From the NCBI GenBank assembly GCA_021292105.1, contig CM037870.1, forward strand, positions 25,783,916-25,847,915: a stretch of DNA of 64,000 bases, written 5' to 3'. A program made the translations under genes and the position numbers. Position 1 is the first letter of the stretch. The number at the start of each line of letters is the position of its first letter. The notes under the pieces were generated by a model. It was not told the origin of the DNA, searched no databases, and saw only the letters and a program-made list of their open reading frames with translations. Positions 41,753-55,000 of this stretch are shown here, in pieces. The DNA is from Anadara kagoshimensis (taxonomy: Eukaryota > Mollusca > Bivalvia > Arcoida > Arcidae).

Positions 41753-44700
41753 CTAAAATATAAGAATGAATTGCAAATAACAATCATACAGCAGGTGGCG
41801 ACGTGAAAAAGTATACATTTCATATTGGCCTACTCATGTAAAAGTTATCGTGTGTTCACACACAAGCTCACAAGCCATAAGCTATCGCGTCCTCACACAA
41901 AAGCTCACAAGCTATCGTGTCCTCACACAAACGCTTTCGCTTGCCCACGCTACCTTTACGTCATTGCTGCTCTCTCAAAACTGATAACATTCGCGTGAAC
42001 ACGCAATAGCACACGAAATAAAATATATTAATGTCACCTTTGTGCTGCCGTAGCACAGATATGTCGAATTTATAACACTCAGCTCATGACGAAATGGAGC
42101 CAAAGTTCGGCTGCCGATCGACCAAAATATGGATAGCTTATGGACGGAAACGACAGCGATAACAATAGTCGAGTCGAAAATCTGTCGAGATATAGCTAAC
42201 GAGGGACAAAGATGAGCTAACGATTCGGCACTAATTCGTTAGCTTAGTGTTAAACTCCGACAGACTTGGACCGTGATATTTCACAATGATACTATTATGC
42301 TGTAAAATGGGATGTTTTGATTGAATAATTAAAAGATAAATAATTCAAAATAAAATGCAAAGTAGTTCATAAAAAAGTAAAAAAAAAAAATAATAATGAA
42401 GAAAGATAGAAAGAAAATGAGATGAATAGATAAATCGGTGAAAATTATTAGCTGTTAATTGAAGTCAATCCATAGGTAATTGTAAATTTTTCTGTAAATA
42501 AAGTTCTCAAATACTGCAAACAAAGAAACCATATGTTACAAAGAATGATTCCCAAAACGCCGAGCTATCCGCCTATAGGAATATATACGCAAGAAACTAG
42601 GTTGCACCCTTTTCAGGCCTCTATACCCGTCACTACTTCGAGGCCAAGTACAAATAAATCTCTGTGTAAATATATACGTTGCATATGAGTAACATTTTTC
42701 CTTTCGTTTTATAATGACGTGTGTGGAAGCTGACTTTACTGGGTAGTTAGCCGTCTATATAATTTAAATATTTGTTATTCTGTACCAAAGTGTAGCGCTA
42801 CTGTCATTGCCATTTCTTTGCTAGCACAAAAACAAAAACTCAGGTGTCAAAATGACTTGTTTTGTTTTGCGGCATAATGCGTATAATACGTTGTGTCTAT
42901 TGTCAGTGTGATTTCATAGCAGAATACTTTGATTTAGGCCATCATACTTTTATTTTGATGAAATCAGTGATAGAAGGCATTCAAGAAACTCAAGTTGTTA
43001 GAGCCACCCGAGAGCATGCTTGACACCTGTGAAGCATTTTTCAGACAAAATGGTGTTGCTAAGAGTTCATGATAAAGACCAGTTTTAAGTATTGTCAAGA
43101 GCAGTCTTAACGCAAAGATTTTAGCCTTAGTGCTGTGGACTTTACTGATATAACCTTTGTTACAAGATGCTACGTCCAGTCAATGTATAATAGTCATCAT
43201 CAGAAAGGCCATTTGTATAATCGAAATCAATTTGTCTACTTTAACTATAAAATATTCTTATTCGACAAACCGCAGGTTCATGATATTCATTCTTGTCCAG
43301 CTAGTGACATATATTCATCACATATGAAACCTACCCCGACTTTTCGTCTATGGCCTTTCTTCGTGCGACGAATGCACTTAGAAAAGATTTACTAGTACGT
43401 GTTCAACATACACGAAACACACGGGAAATGACAAGTGGCCTTAAAATGAATTGTAATGCCGTTATTTATACTGTATGTATAAAACAAATATGCGTGCATG
43501 TCTTTCTTTCTGTTATGTTATTTGTGGCATAAAAATAATATTGCATTTAAATTCTAACACAAAGTAAGATAAAAAAAAAAAAAGAACTAAAGCCGTAAAA
43601 TATACATTTTATTAAAATGAAATAAGTTGAAAAATAAAATTGTAACTTTGGGATTCGAACCAACAACGTAAGACTTACTGGTACCTACGTATACCCACTA
43701 CACCACGCAGGTAATGGTTGACAATAAGGTTTATTAATATCAAGTACGAGTATAGTATGGTATATTAAGAGGTTATATTGGGGTAACTCTCAAAACATTG
43801 ATTTTTACCAAATTCAGTATCAGCGCATATCTCTCCATTAACCATACTTTGCATATCGAACAGTAAAATAATATAGTTTTTATATTCAAAATATCTTTAA
43901 TGGAGAGGCATGCGCTCTATATGTATTTATTAAAAAACGTGTTGATTTTCACTGACTTGTTTCATGTTTGTATTGAGTTCTATGGAGACAAACCTAATGG
44001 ATTACATGAGTTAAACATATAATGCAATGTTTTACTGAGATTTTTACCATATAAACTTTTACATAATGATAGTAGCTTTAGGTTTTTTCACTATCAATAT
44101 GTATTCAGCATACTTTTAAATTTTGAATCCTATAGGCGGATAGCTCGGCGTTTTGGGTATCATCCTTAAGAAACCAGCCTATACGCAATCGTCGTGTCGG
44201 TATCTTTTGTGTAGTTTTCGTCTTAATTGGGAAATACGGAATTAACGCATTCCAGTAGGAATTTGTACTGCGAAAAATATAGTCAATGTTTTCATAGAAA
44301 TAAAGTATCCGTTTTAACTAAAAAGTTTCAGATAAAAATGTTTAATTAAGTTCTTAGTTTTTAGTTTAACTCACGTGTCATGTTTTGCATTGGTCAAGTG
44401 GTAGATGGCGTGACATTTTCTCTGGCCATGTGAGCAAAGGCGTGATTAAAGTTAATTGATCCTAATTTATTGGTTAAAGAAAAAGGGTACTGTAGTGGAT
44501 TCAGTCACGTTATCAAAAGTGAGCGATGGCAAGATTTTCAGATAATGGCCACTTTGTGAACTGAACTCCAAAAATAAATATCATATATTTTATAAGATTG
44601 TTACTTTCATTTTAGAAACCCCATTCACCAGAAAAAACAACAACAAAAAACAACAACAACAACAAAAAACACAAAAACACAAAGTCACCCCTTCGGGGGT

Positions 44701-47700
44701 TGGCCCTGAAAGTTGAGACCGGGTGCGAGGATGTTGGAAGTGACAAAGATGCCGGATCAGGAAGAAACAAATTTCGAATAAAACTGGGAACATGAAACTG
44801 AACCCTAAGTTCCCAGCAAAACACCACAACAAAAAGATAGAGAATATCCATTATTTCTTTAGCACAATAAAATTGTATAGGTTTTATTGTAGATGTTTAT
44901 ATAGGCCCCACTTTTAAATCTCCAGTATTAAAAACACTTTCGTACATTTCTCATGTCTAAAGAATACCAGAATATTTAAGAAATAGTTTGTAGCCCCAAA
45001 GGCCGTGGGTTCGAATCTCGCCGGGGCCATGTTGTGACCCTAAGCAAGTAACTTCATTTACTCTTTAAAACGGTCATATGAGAGCGCGCTAGTACAAAGC
45101 AAAGGAAGACTGTCCAAAAAGTTTAACCATTTGGAGCATTTCTGTAATTTTTCAATTTTTTTACATAGAATTTGAATTTGGGGGTACAAATGGAAGTCAC
45201 AACGGACCACATATGGGGGATTTACCTGGGATCTCGAATCTCACAAATACTGTAATGATGTGAATCACATTGGTCGTCATTCCATCCGACACTGCCGTCG
45301 TCATGGATACGGATTTCTAAACAATCTTCGTCATCACTGTGGCCGGTCGCACCCCCAAACCAATGTACCCCTGTTATTAGTTGACCGGTAGACATCCATT
45401 TCCATTCGCCTTCTTTGTCGTTATCAGAACCGTCTAACCAAAATCGATGATGTTCAAAAGCACCTGTTAAAAATGTAAAAAATGGGTGGGTTAATTTGTT
45501 TTACAGCTCAGTCATGTTTATTTTACATTTATCAGACCTTCGGTTCTAGAATGGTGGAGAAAACCGGGGTATCTGGAAGATACCGTCGACAAGACAACCG
45601 GCCAGCCCCTTTTTGCAATAAGGGATACAAACCGTAACGAGGGGCGTCGTGATCCGCAAGTGCGCGGGTCCTTGGTATGGGAAAACCCCAAAAAGAATGA
45701 AGGATAAAACAAGAACAGCAAATAAGAAGTCATAAAATCAACATGTATGGTTAAACATGTATATAAAGATCATCCAGATAAAAATATTTAGTCATAAATA
45801 TGCAAATATCTTAAAATGTCAATTTGCGTTATATTCGCTAATATTTTAATCTGATATTCACTTGTGTTTACAATGGCCTTCATCTGACGGCGCTAAAATA
45901 TAACTATGCGAATATCTTGAAATGACGATTTCGCGAAATGCCATGGTTTTCAATATAAATGTGACTGATTACCTTCGAATTTCTGGATTTCCTTTACCAA
46001 GAAAGATTCTTCTTCCTGTGTATCTACAACTACCAGCGTACCACTAGCGGTCTCACAAGCTGCCTGTAATGTTAAACAAAACATCACAAGCAAACAAGAT
46101 ATAAAAATGGGTAAAAGACATGAAACTTTCTTGTTCACTTGAAGTAGAAATTGAAGAAGTATAAAACATCTAAATTGTTCGAAACAGAATTGGGTTCTTT
46201 GAATGGGGTTCTACGTCCGAGTAAATCACGTTACATTTATTTTATAACAGTTTTCCTTGGTATCAATTTTCGCGCAAAACAAACGACCGCGAAATAAGCG
46301 AAAATTAGTACACCGCGAAAATAAATACGTTTACAGTATTCAGAGGTAAAATATTTTAAAATACTTGATAATGTGAACCATTGTAAATAAACACTACTTT
46401 CTGTTTAACTATACACAATCATGTATTTGTTTTGTAACCTATATAGTTTTATTGCTGCTGCCATGCGACAGCTGTCACTAGATGTGCTAACCTTTTTTAA
46501 CCATATCTTAAAGGTTGTAGTTGTGAATTGTCACATGTTACATGTATTGATTTTGTTGAAAAGCATAGTTCTGGTGAATTTAACAAAGTTTCTGTAGAAG
46601 GTACAAAAATGACCTGACTGTACCGGAACCAGCTGAAAACAGTACAGACCTGTCGAAAGTTTAACATTAAGTTAACCACTCTGTAGCTCATATTATGCTG
46701 TAAAATGGGATGTTTCTGATTAAATAATTCAAAATAAAATGCAAATTTATCCATAAATAATTTAAAAAAGAATAAAGAAAGAAAGAAAGATAGAAAGAAA
46801 AGGAGATAAATAAATCGCTGAAAATCACAAGTTGTTAATCTAACTTAATACACAGGTAATTGTAAATAAAAAAAGCTTTTGTAAATAAAGTTTTCAAATT
46901 TGGAAACAGAGAAATGTCATATGTTACAAATTAAGAAAATCGTCTTGTCGGTATCTTTTGTGTAGTTTCCGTCTTGATTCGGAAATGCGGAATTAACGCA
47001 TTCCAGTAGGGATTTGTACAGCGAAAAATATAGCAAATGTTTTTATAGAAATAAAGTATCAGTTTTAACTAAAAAAGTTTCAGATAAAAACATGTACAGA
47101 AATCGAGGTCCGACCGTAAACCATTGATGCGTTAAGACGATGGTCTCATCACCTGTATTAAGTCACCTGTGCGATCGCCAGCCCGTTAAGTTACAATGGG
47201 AACTAGATATACCCGATTTTCAAATTTAAATTTCACCAATAACAATATTATTTTCTGAAAATGTCTGGTTCTCAGTGAAAAATACATACTGTCACGAATA
47301 TTCAAATATAAAAATGATTAAAATATCTTGAAAAAAATCCATTCCACTTTTTGATTTAAAATATGGTGACATTTTACTTAATTTCCCTATGAAACTCATT
47401 AGAAAGTGCACAGCACTGTTTTTATAAACAGCTTTTTTCTTATTAAAGATATAGAAAAGTGAAAATGTCTGGTTTTCATGATAAAGTTTACATCGTGATG
47501 AAAATTCAGTTATAAAAATCTTTGTGGTATCTTTAAAAAAATCCATTCCACTTTTAATTGAAATTTAGGTGGTACAATATTGTATCAATATTTCAGTCAG
47601 TGGATAAGGGCCAATATGATAGACTACCGGTATGTATATACTATGGATATGTATAGACTTCATGGTCAAATACTAGCCTACTGGATCTAATACAACATTG

Positions 47701-48590
47701 TGCCCTTTTCTATTTAAAATATTATTAATATTAATTTAAGAATTAAATCAAGTGAGAAAAAATAGGAAGTAATGAAACATGCACATTTTTATTTTCCATT
47801 TTATTATAATTCTTATTTATTTAACTAATAGAGTATGAGACGTTAAAATAACAAAAGTTCAGAAAAAATATGCACATTTTTATTTATTATATTTTATTTA
47901 ACTAATAATAGTAATAATAATATCTATTTTATTCAAGTTTTAAAAGTAATCAATGCCATAAAACATTTAACCCTAAATGAAATACAACATGATTATTCCC
48001 AGCCATGTTATTATTATTAGGAAACAACATTGAAGATGACTTAGTTAAAATTAGCATTTACATTTAAATAATTGTCTATTGAACGGATTTAAAATTGTTT
48101 TAATTATACTCAAATAAACAAAACAGAGTGACGAAAAATAAATTTATAACTAATATTAATTTTATTAGATTTTCAAACGGTTCGTGATAAAATTATCATT
48201 CAAACACATCACATTGAATAATAATAATAATAATAATAATAAATAATAATAATAACACCACGCAGTCACTACCTCTAATTGAAAGAAAGCCGTGATGTTA
48301 ATTGCCTGCCATGACACAAATAACATGATTTAGGTAAAGTGATGGGTTAGGTTCGATTTTTTGTTGATTGGGAAATTAATTAATGAATGAAACAAGTAGG
48401 TAAACCGTCACGCTTGAGCCCCTACTGTTCAATAGAAACGTTATGTTCAGATTTTTTTAAGTTCTCGTGAACTTTCAGAATATTATATTGCATTTTGACC
48501 ATGTCCCAATCATGTCCCGATTGTTAAAATAAAAAGTAATATTATTGTATATTGATCATATTTATTGAACAATATTTATGACTTGAGAAT

Positions 48591-48631
<41 letters not shown>

Positions 48632-48996
48632 AAACGTTACACATGGCTTTGTCCTTACCAGTGCCAGGTTTATGTCGCATTCTTTTCACAGTTCAGGTCG
48701 ATGAATAAATAAAATAAAATAAAATAAAATAAAATAAAATAAAATAAAATAAAATAAAATAAAATAAAATAAAATAAAAAGTTAACTATTCAGCATTGGA
48801 TTTGTCGGTTCAATTAGATGAATATCAAATCATCTAGTTATAAAAAATAAACATAAGAAAAATCATAGTATTTATTTATTTATTTATTTATTTATTTATA
48901 ATCAAGTTAAAATGAAATGTTTTAAAAAACGAAGATTTATTATTTAAATCTCTGCTAGATTGCATCGTTGATGCTGAGAAAACATCTTATCAATTT

Positions 48997-49036
<40 letters not shown>

Positions 49037-52000
49037 TTTTCATTTAAACTTGGAGTAAGCATATAAGACCCCGACAAAACATATTTAAAACATTTATAAA
49101 ATTATGATTTCGTGCAAATATTCATATGCATGTTAATTTTTTTTCATCATTTCATTACGAGATGCATTCAGGTCATTAGTGTCTAAATACTGATTATAAT
49201 CCGTCTGCGTTTAGCCAGAGACATAAAACCCCGATTGGATTTTTGTTGATCTATAATCACTTATTGCTCTCCCAAATTGGAATTATCTAACAGGTCACGC
49301 TCGACTGAACTACCTTTATAACTGTAAAGTATATCACACCTGAGATGGTCAGTATAGGACGACTTCTAATGTAGGGGCAGATAACCCTTCAGATCGGGCC
49401 TCGATTTCTGCGTATGATGTTTACTTAAGTTCTCAATTATTAACTCACGTGTCATGTCTTGCATTGGTCAAGTGGTAGAGGGCCTTTTACCTGGCCGTGT
49501 GAGCAGAGGCGTGATTACGGTTAATTAATCCTAAAATTTAATTGGTTAATTTAAAATGTTGCCGAAGTGGATTCAGTCACGTGACCAAAAGTGAGCACTG
49601 GCAAGATTTTCAGATATTGGTCACTTTGTGAACTGAACTCCAAAAATAAAGATAAAATATTTTATAAGATTGTTAATTTCATTTTAGAACCACCAGACAC
49701 CAGGGAAGGAGATAAAACACCCTTTAGGGGGTGGACTTTGAAGCTGGAGGCCAGGTCGGAATTAGTGGCTGAAAAGAAACAAGAGGCCCAAACGAACATA
49801 AAGGCCGAAATGCTCGTCACGGAGACCGATGACGGACACGCACACATTCAAGCTCCGAAACAGCGCCCACCTCCTAGCTCCGTATGTCGCGAGGTAGACG
49901 CTGCAGACAGCCCTCGACCAAATTTCAAGAATCTTGAAATTTCGGGAAATGTCTCGTTACCAATTATTGCAAAAAGTTTACTATTTCTGTATCTTACGCA
50001 ATTGATAATTTTTTCGGGTTCTTTTAACCTTCGAATTTTAATGAACACCAAAAATTCTATTTAGTGATTTGAATTGTATGAAATTGGTTATGTTTTAAAG
50101 GGATTATTTTTCTTCCGCAAATGCAGTGAAATAGTGAAATGCGAAACTAAACTGCAAAAGAAACTGCTATATAATGGATGCCATCAAGCAGTGCGCTGAA
50201 CAAATTCGCCTTGAAATCGGAACACCTACAGACAATAAATGAAAATGGAGAAATCTAATCTTCCTGTTGGATAATGAACGAGTATGGCCTTTCAATAATG
50301 CATGTTTTATATGGTATTTATAGTTTATACAACTGCCACGGTATTTGTTGCACTCCTTACGTAGACCGAATTATTACTGTAGTCAACGCACCTTTTATCG
50401 TATCGATATGGGGCCGTGGGGTTCGGTCTATCCTCTATGAGCCTGCTATATCTTGCAACCCAGTCCCATTGGACTATCAATGTGCTCCCTCCATTAAATT
50501 GCCCTCGGTTCATGGAACTGAAGGGGATTTAAAAGACTTTTTATTTGTAAAATAAATTTATATTTCCTACAAAACTTGATGTTTTGTCTAATGGAGGACG
50601 GATTCATTACAGAATTAAAATAAAAAAATATCCATAGTATATATTATAGGTATTTTTTTAAAAAATTTTATAATGAATCTGGTCCCTATGGATCATCTGC
50701 TGTATTCATACTGGCTCGTCAACATCTGCATAGACTTACAATGGCTATTCAAAGCTATGCTGTATTCATACTGGCCCGTCAACATTTGTGTAGACTTACA
50801 ATGGCTATTCAAAGCTATGCTGTATTCATACAGTCCCGTCAACATCTGTGTAGACTTACAATGGCCTTTCAAAGCTGTGCTGTATTTATACTGGCCATTC
50901 AAAGTTATACTGTATTTATACTGGCCTGCCAACATCTGCATAGTCTTACAATAACTATTCAAAGCTATGCTGTATTCATACTAGCCCGTCAACATCTGTG
51001 TAGGCTCACAATGGCCTTTAAAAGCTATGCTGAATTCATACTGGCCCGTCAACATCTGTGTAGGTTTACAATGGCCTTCAAAAGCTATGCTGTATTCATA
51101 CTGGCCCATCAACATCTGTGTAGGCTCACAATGGCCTTTCAAATCTATGCTGTATTCAAACTGGCCACTCAACATCTGCATAGACTTACAATGGCTATTC
51201 AAAGCTATGCTGTATTCATACTGGCCCGTCAGCATCTGTGTAGACTTGCAATAACCTTCCAAAGCTATGCTGTATTCATACTGGCCTGTCAAAATCTGTG
51301 TAGACTAACAATGGCCATTCAAATCTATGCTGTATTCATACAGGCCTGTCAACAGCTGAGTAGGCCAAAAATGGCCTGTCAAAGCTATGCTGTATTCATA
51401 CTGGCCTGTCAACAGCTGTGTAGGCCAAAAAGGGCCTTTCAAAGCTATGCTGTATTCATACTGGCCCGTCAACATCTGCATAGACTTAAAATGGCTATTC
51501 AAAGCTATGCTGTATTCATACTGGCCACTCAACATCTGCATAGACTTACAATGGCTATTCAAAGCTATGCTGTATTCAAACTTGCCACTCAACATCTGCA
51601 TAGACTAACAATGGCTATTCAAAGCTATGCTGTATTCATACTGGCCCGTCAACTTCTGTGTAGACTTATAATGGCCATTCAAATCTATGCTATATTCATA
51701 CAGGCCTGTCAACAGCTGTGTAGGCCAAAAATGGCTATTCAAAGCTATGCTGTATTCATACCGGCCACTCAACATCTGCATAGACTAACAATGGCTATTC
51801 AAAGCTATACTGTATTCATACTGGCCCATCAACATCTGTGTAGGCTTACAATGGCCTTTAAAAGCTATGCTGTATTCATACTGGCCATTCAACATCTGTG
51901 TAGGCCAAATATGGCCATTCAAAGCTATACTGTATTCATATTGGCTGTCAACATCTGTGTAGACTTACAATGGTCTTTAAAAGCTATGCTGTATTCATAC

Positions 52001-55000
52001 TGGCCCCTCCACATCTGTGAAGACTTACAATGGCCTTTAAAAGCTATGTTGTATTCATACTGGCCCATCAACATCTGTGTAGACTTACAATGGCCATTCA
52101 ATGCTAAATTGTACACATACTTGTAGACTTAACTGGTTTGTCAAAGCCAAGGTATACTTGATCTGTAATGACCATCAGTTTTTACATAGGCTTGCCAGCC
52201 ATTTTTATGTAGACTTATACTGGACAGTTAATATCTACAACATGTATTACAGACTTTTTTGTATGTCAGTATGTACATTACATAAAATGCACCCTTATTG
52301 GTACATACATGTACTTGTGCATAAAGATGTAAACATGTGTCAACTTTTCATGGTATTTATATACTGTGTACATGTTTTATTACATGATGATGTCTGAACA
52401 CTTGTGGTATTTGAACATTATATAAAATGAATAAAACTTAGCCGTGGAAGTAAAACATACACCTGGTAATATTTTGCATGAAATTACCACTAGAGATAGT
52501 ACAGTAGTTCCTTAGGCAGGGCATTTTCTCTGTAAATTGGTTATGGGTTTGAACACAGAGTGCAAGACCAGTTACTTTTGCCTGATACATGCACTGTGCA
52601 TAAATCCAGATATGAAAATCCTGAAAAATGGTCTTGAGACTGCTGTTATAAAAATCCCACACTTAGTTAAGATATACAGAATCCCCACTGAAATTAAAAT
52701 TATTTGAAAAGCATGTTCATTTTAATTCAAATGGAAATTACTGGTTTCAGTGGTTTGGCTATGTGCAATGTAAAATTGTTGATCATAATATGGGATGCAG
52801 TAACTTTCACCATAGAATTATTGATGAAATGTCATTTCATTCCCTAAGTCTTTTTTGTGTTTAGCATAATTCAGGTGTTGAATATGCTTGTAAAGACAAA
52901 CTATTAGTGGATATGGGAACTGATAACTTCACAAATGTTTGCATGTATAACTATTGCAGTTGTAAGGTTTATTTATTTGAATGGTATTTTACACTCCTGT
53001 CAAGAATTTTTTAGTTATATTGAGACAGCAGGTTCAGAAATTATGGAAGAAGGTAGAGTGCTGTAACCAGCCCTGGGCAAGTGAACTGATAAACCCTCAC
53101 ACTAGACTGTTCTGCACACTATGGATATGTCCTGGGTTAAAACTTAGGTGGTTACAGGCCACCAAGGCCCCAGGGAGGGGGGGGGGCTGTAATGTATGAA
53201 GTAAGAAAGTAGGTCACTGTGACCAATCTTTCATGTCTGTCTGTTTCTTTAAGCTTTATGAATTTTGATCATAGAGTAAGACAGTTTAAATTTGGTTGGT
53301 ATGTATAATTGTTGGAGTTGTAACACATGGAGTATGATAATAGGTCACAGTGACTTACTTTGTCATGGTTGAATGAGTTTTCCTTTAATGCCCTCATACA
53401 TTGTATCTATATATAACTTTTAGAGCTTAAAGGTATGAAGTATTGAAGTAGGTCACTGTGATCTAAATTTCATCTTTTAATGAATGTTTTTATAACTTTT
53501 TGACTTTTTTACAAATAAGATTTCACACTTAAAATGTGTACAACAGGTGTGACCCATCTAAAGGTAATTTTTAGCTCATCTGTGGCTCAGATGAGCTATT
53601 GCCATGTATCTTCGTCCGTCGTGCATCGTGTGTAAACTTTTCACATTTCAATCAACTCCTCCAAAACTACTGAGCCAAATTGGATGATATTTGGCAGTAA
53701 TGATGTCTAAGTGAGGGACTTTCAGATTTGCACAAATAAAGCAATTGTGTCCCCTGGATGCCCTATTAAAAGGGTAAAATTGTAAAAATCTTTAAAAACC
53801 ATCTCCTCTGAACTTAAAAGAGGTATAGCTTAGATATTTCATGTAAAACATACTTAGGACACCTGGTTTCAGATTTGCACAAATTGTAGCTGTAGGGGCC
53901 AAAATGGGAAAAAGGGGAAATTTCCTAATAATGTATTTGTCATTATATCTTAAAAACTATAAACTTTTTGTATAGACATGGATATTAGAATATTGTAGGC
54001 ATTTGCACAACAATCATTTTGATATACATGTATGAATGAAGGTCATAAGTTCAAAGGTCAAGGTCATAGATGCAAAACGAAGACAGAAAGGTTAATTATC
54101 TCAAAAACTATAAACTTTTTGTATAGGCACATAGGAATTCTCTTCAGTTAATGTCATTGACCATTGAACCTCTGCATGGGATATGTACTCGGCCTCAGGT
54201 GAGCATGAAAGATGGGCCTCTTTTTGATGAAATTATGGGCTGTTGACTTAGAAAATTTCTTTGAAATGGCAGCTTTCTGGACTTTTCTAATTGCTGGCAA
54301 ATACAGTGCTCAATCTAGAAGGGACCCTTGTGCCATTAGCCCTAAAATAACTTTGTTCTACAAAAATGCTCTTGTTGGGCCAACTCTGGTCCATCTTTTT
54401 AGTTTTAGGTGAGATTTCAATTAATCCACTTTAACCTCTTTCTTTGTTTTCATTTTCTTTGACTATACTGATCTTTACACCAAGTATGTTATAATGTTGA
54501 CCCAATTTTATTTTTAAAATATGACCCTTGTTTTTAAAGACCTGGACCAGGATGACCCCAACAATAACATTACTAGATTGAACATTGCAGATATTAAACT
54601 TATATTTGGTATGTGAGTTTACCATCATCAGTAACAGATAAAGTTTGAGTTTAATTCAGTTTTCTGGACTTCTAATTACTGCAGATATTGAATGTATATT
54701 TGGTATGCGAGTCTACCATCATGAGTTACATATAAAATTTGAGTTTCATTCTGGTTCAGTGATTTTGATGAAATTATGGGCTATGGACTTTTATTTATTT
54801 TGGATGTGAATCTTACATCTTATAAAATATGGAATTGCAATTTGACTTGTGCACCCTGGTGCCAATGCATCAATATTGGATCTGCAAGTCTTGTTTAAAA
54901 CCTTTGTACAACATGGATAAAAAGCTTGATGAAAGTAAACAAAAATATATATAAAACATCACTTATGTTTACTACAAGCCCAACTGTTCTGTGATGTCAT

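Larger units (their letters stand above)
42294..44337. repeat. Local duplicate of 46688-47090, carrying a 1.62-kb insert
   Basis: Flanks 42294-42542 (ATTATGCTGTAAAATGGGAT ... CATATGTTACAAA) and 44166-44337 (TTAAGAAA ... GTGTCGGTATCTTTTGTGTA ... GTTTCAGATAAAAA) align in order with the continuous segment 46688-47090. The part between, 42543-44165, is an insertion absent from the other copy. Confidence 0.85.
47566..49424. other. AT-rich microsatellite-bearing intron DNA
   Basis: Lies within intron 1-2 of lectin gene 2. It contains (AAT)n at 48218-48255, (TC)n at 48596-48629, (AAAAT)n at 48709-48779, and (TTTA)n at 48868-48900 and 48996-49036. No ORF above 85 codons and no dispersed element was recognised. 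Confidence 0.6.

Noticed and set aside
44590-44851. Leu/Phe/Cys-rich minus-strand frames resembling membrane proteins
   Set aside because: They are translations of a CAA/CAC simple-sequence tract in antisense, giving poly-Leu/Val/Phe; the duplicate segment at 49.4 kb does not preserve them.
45950-46138. A frame running into lectin 2 exon 2 that looks like a signal peptide (hydrophobic CLLPIFISCLLVMFCLTLQ followed by the exon)
   Set aside because: It begins at GTG, not ATG, and lies in the intron polypyrimidine region ending TTAACATTACAG. Homology with gene 1 places the splice acceptor at 46064, so the hydrophobic stretch is translated intron.
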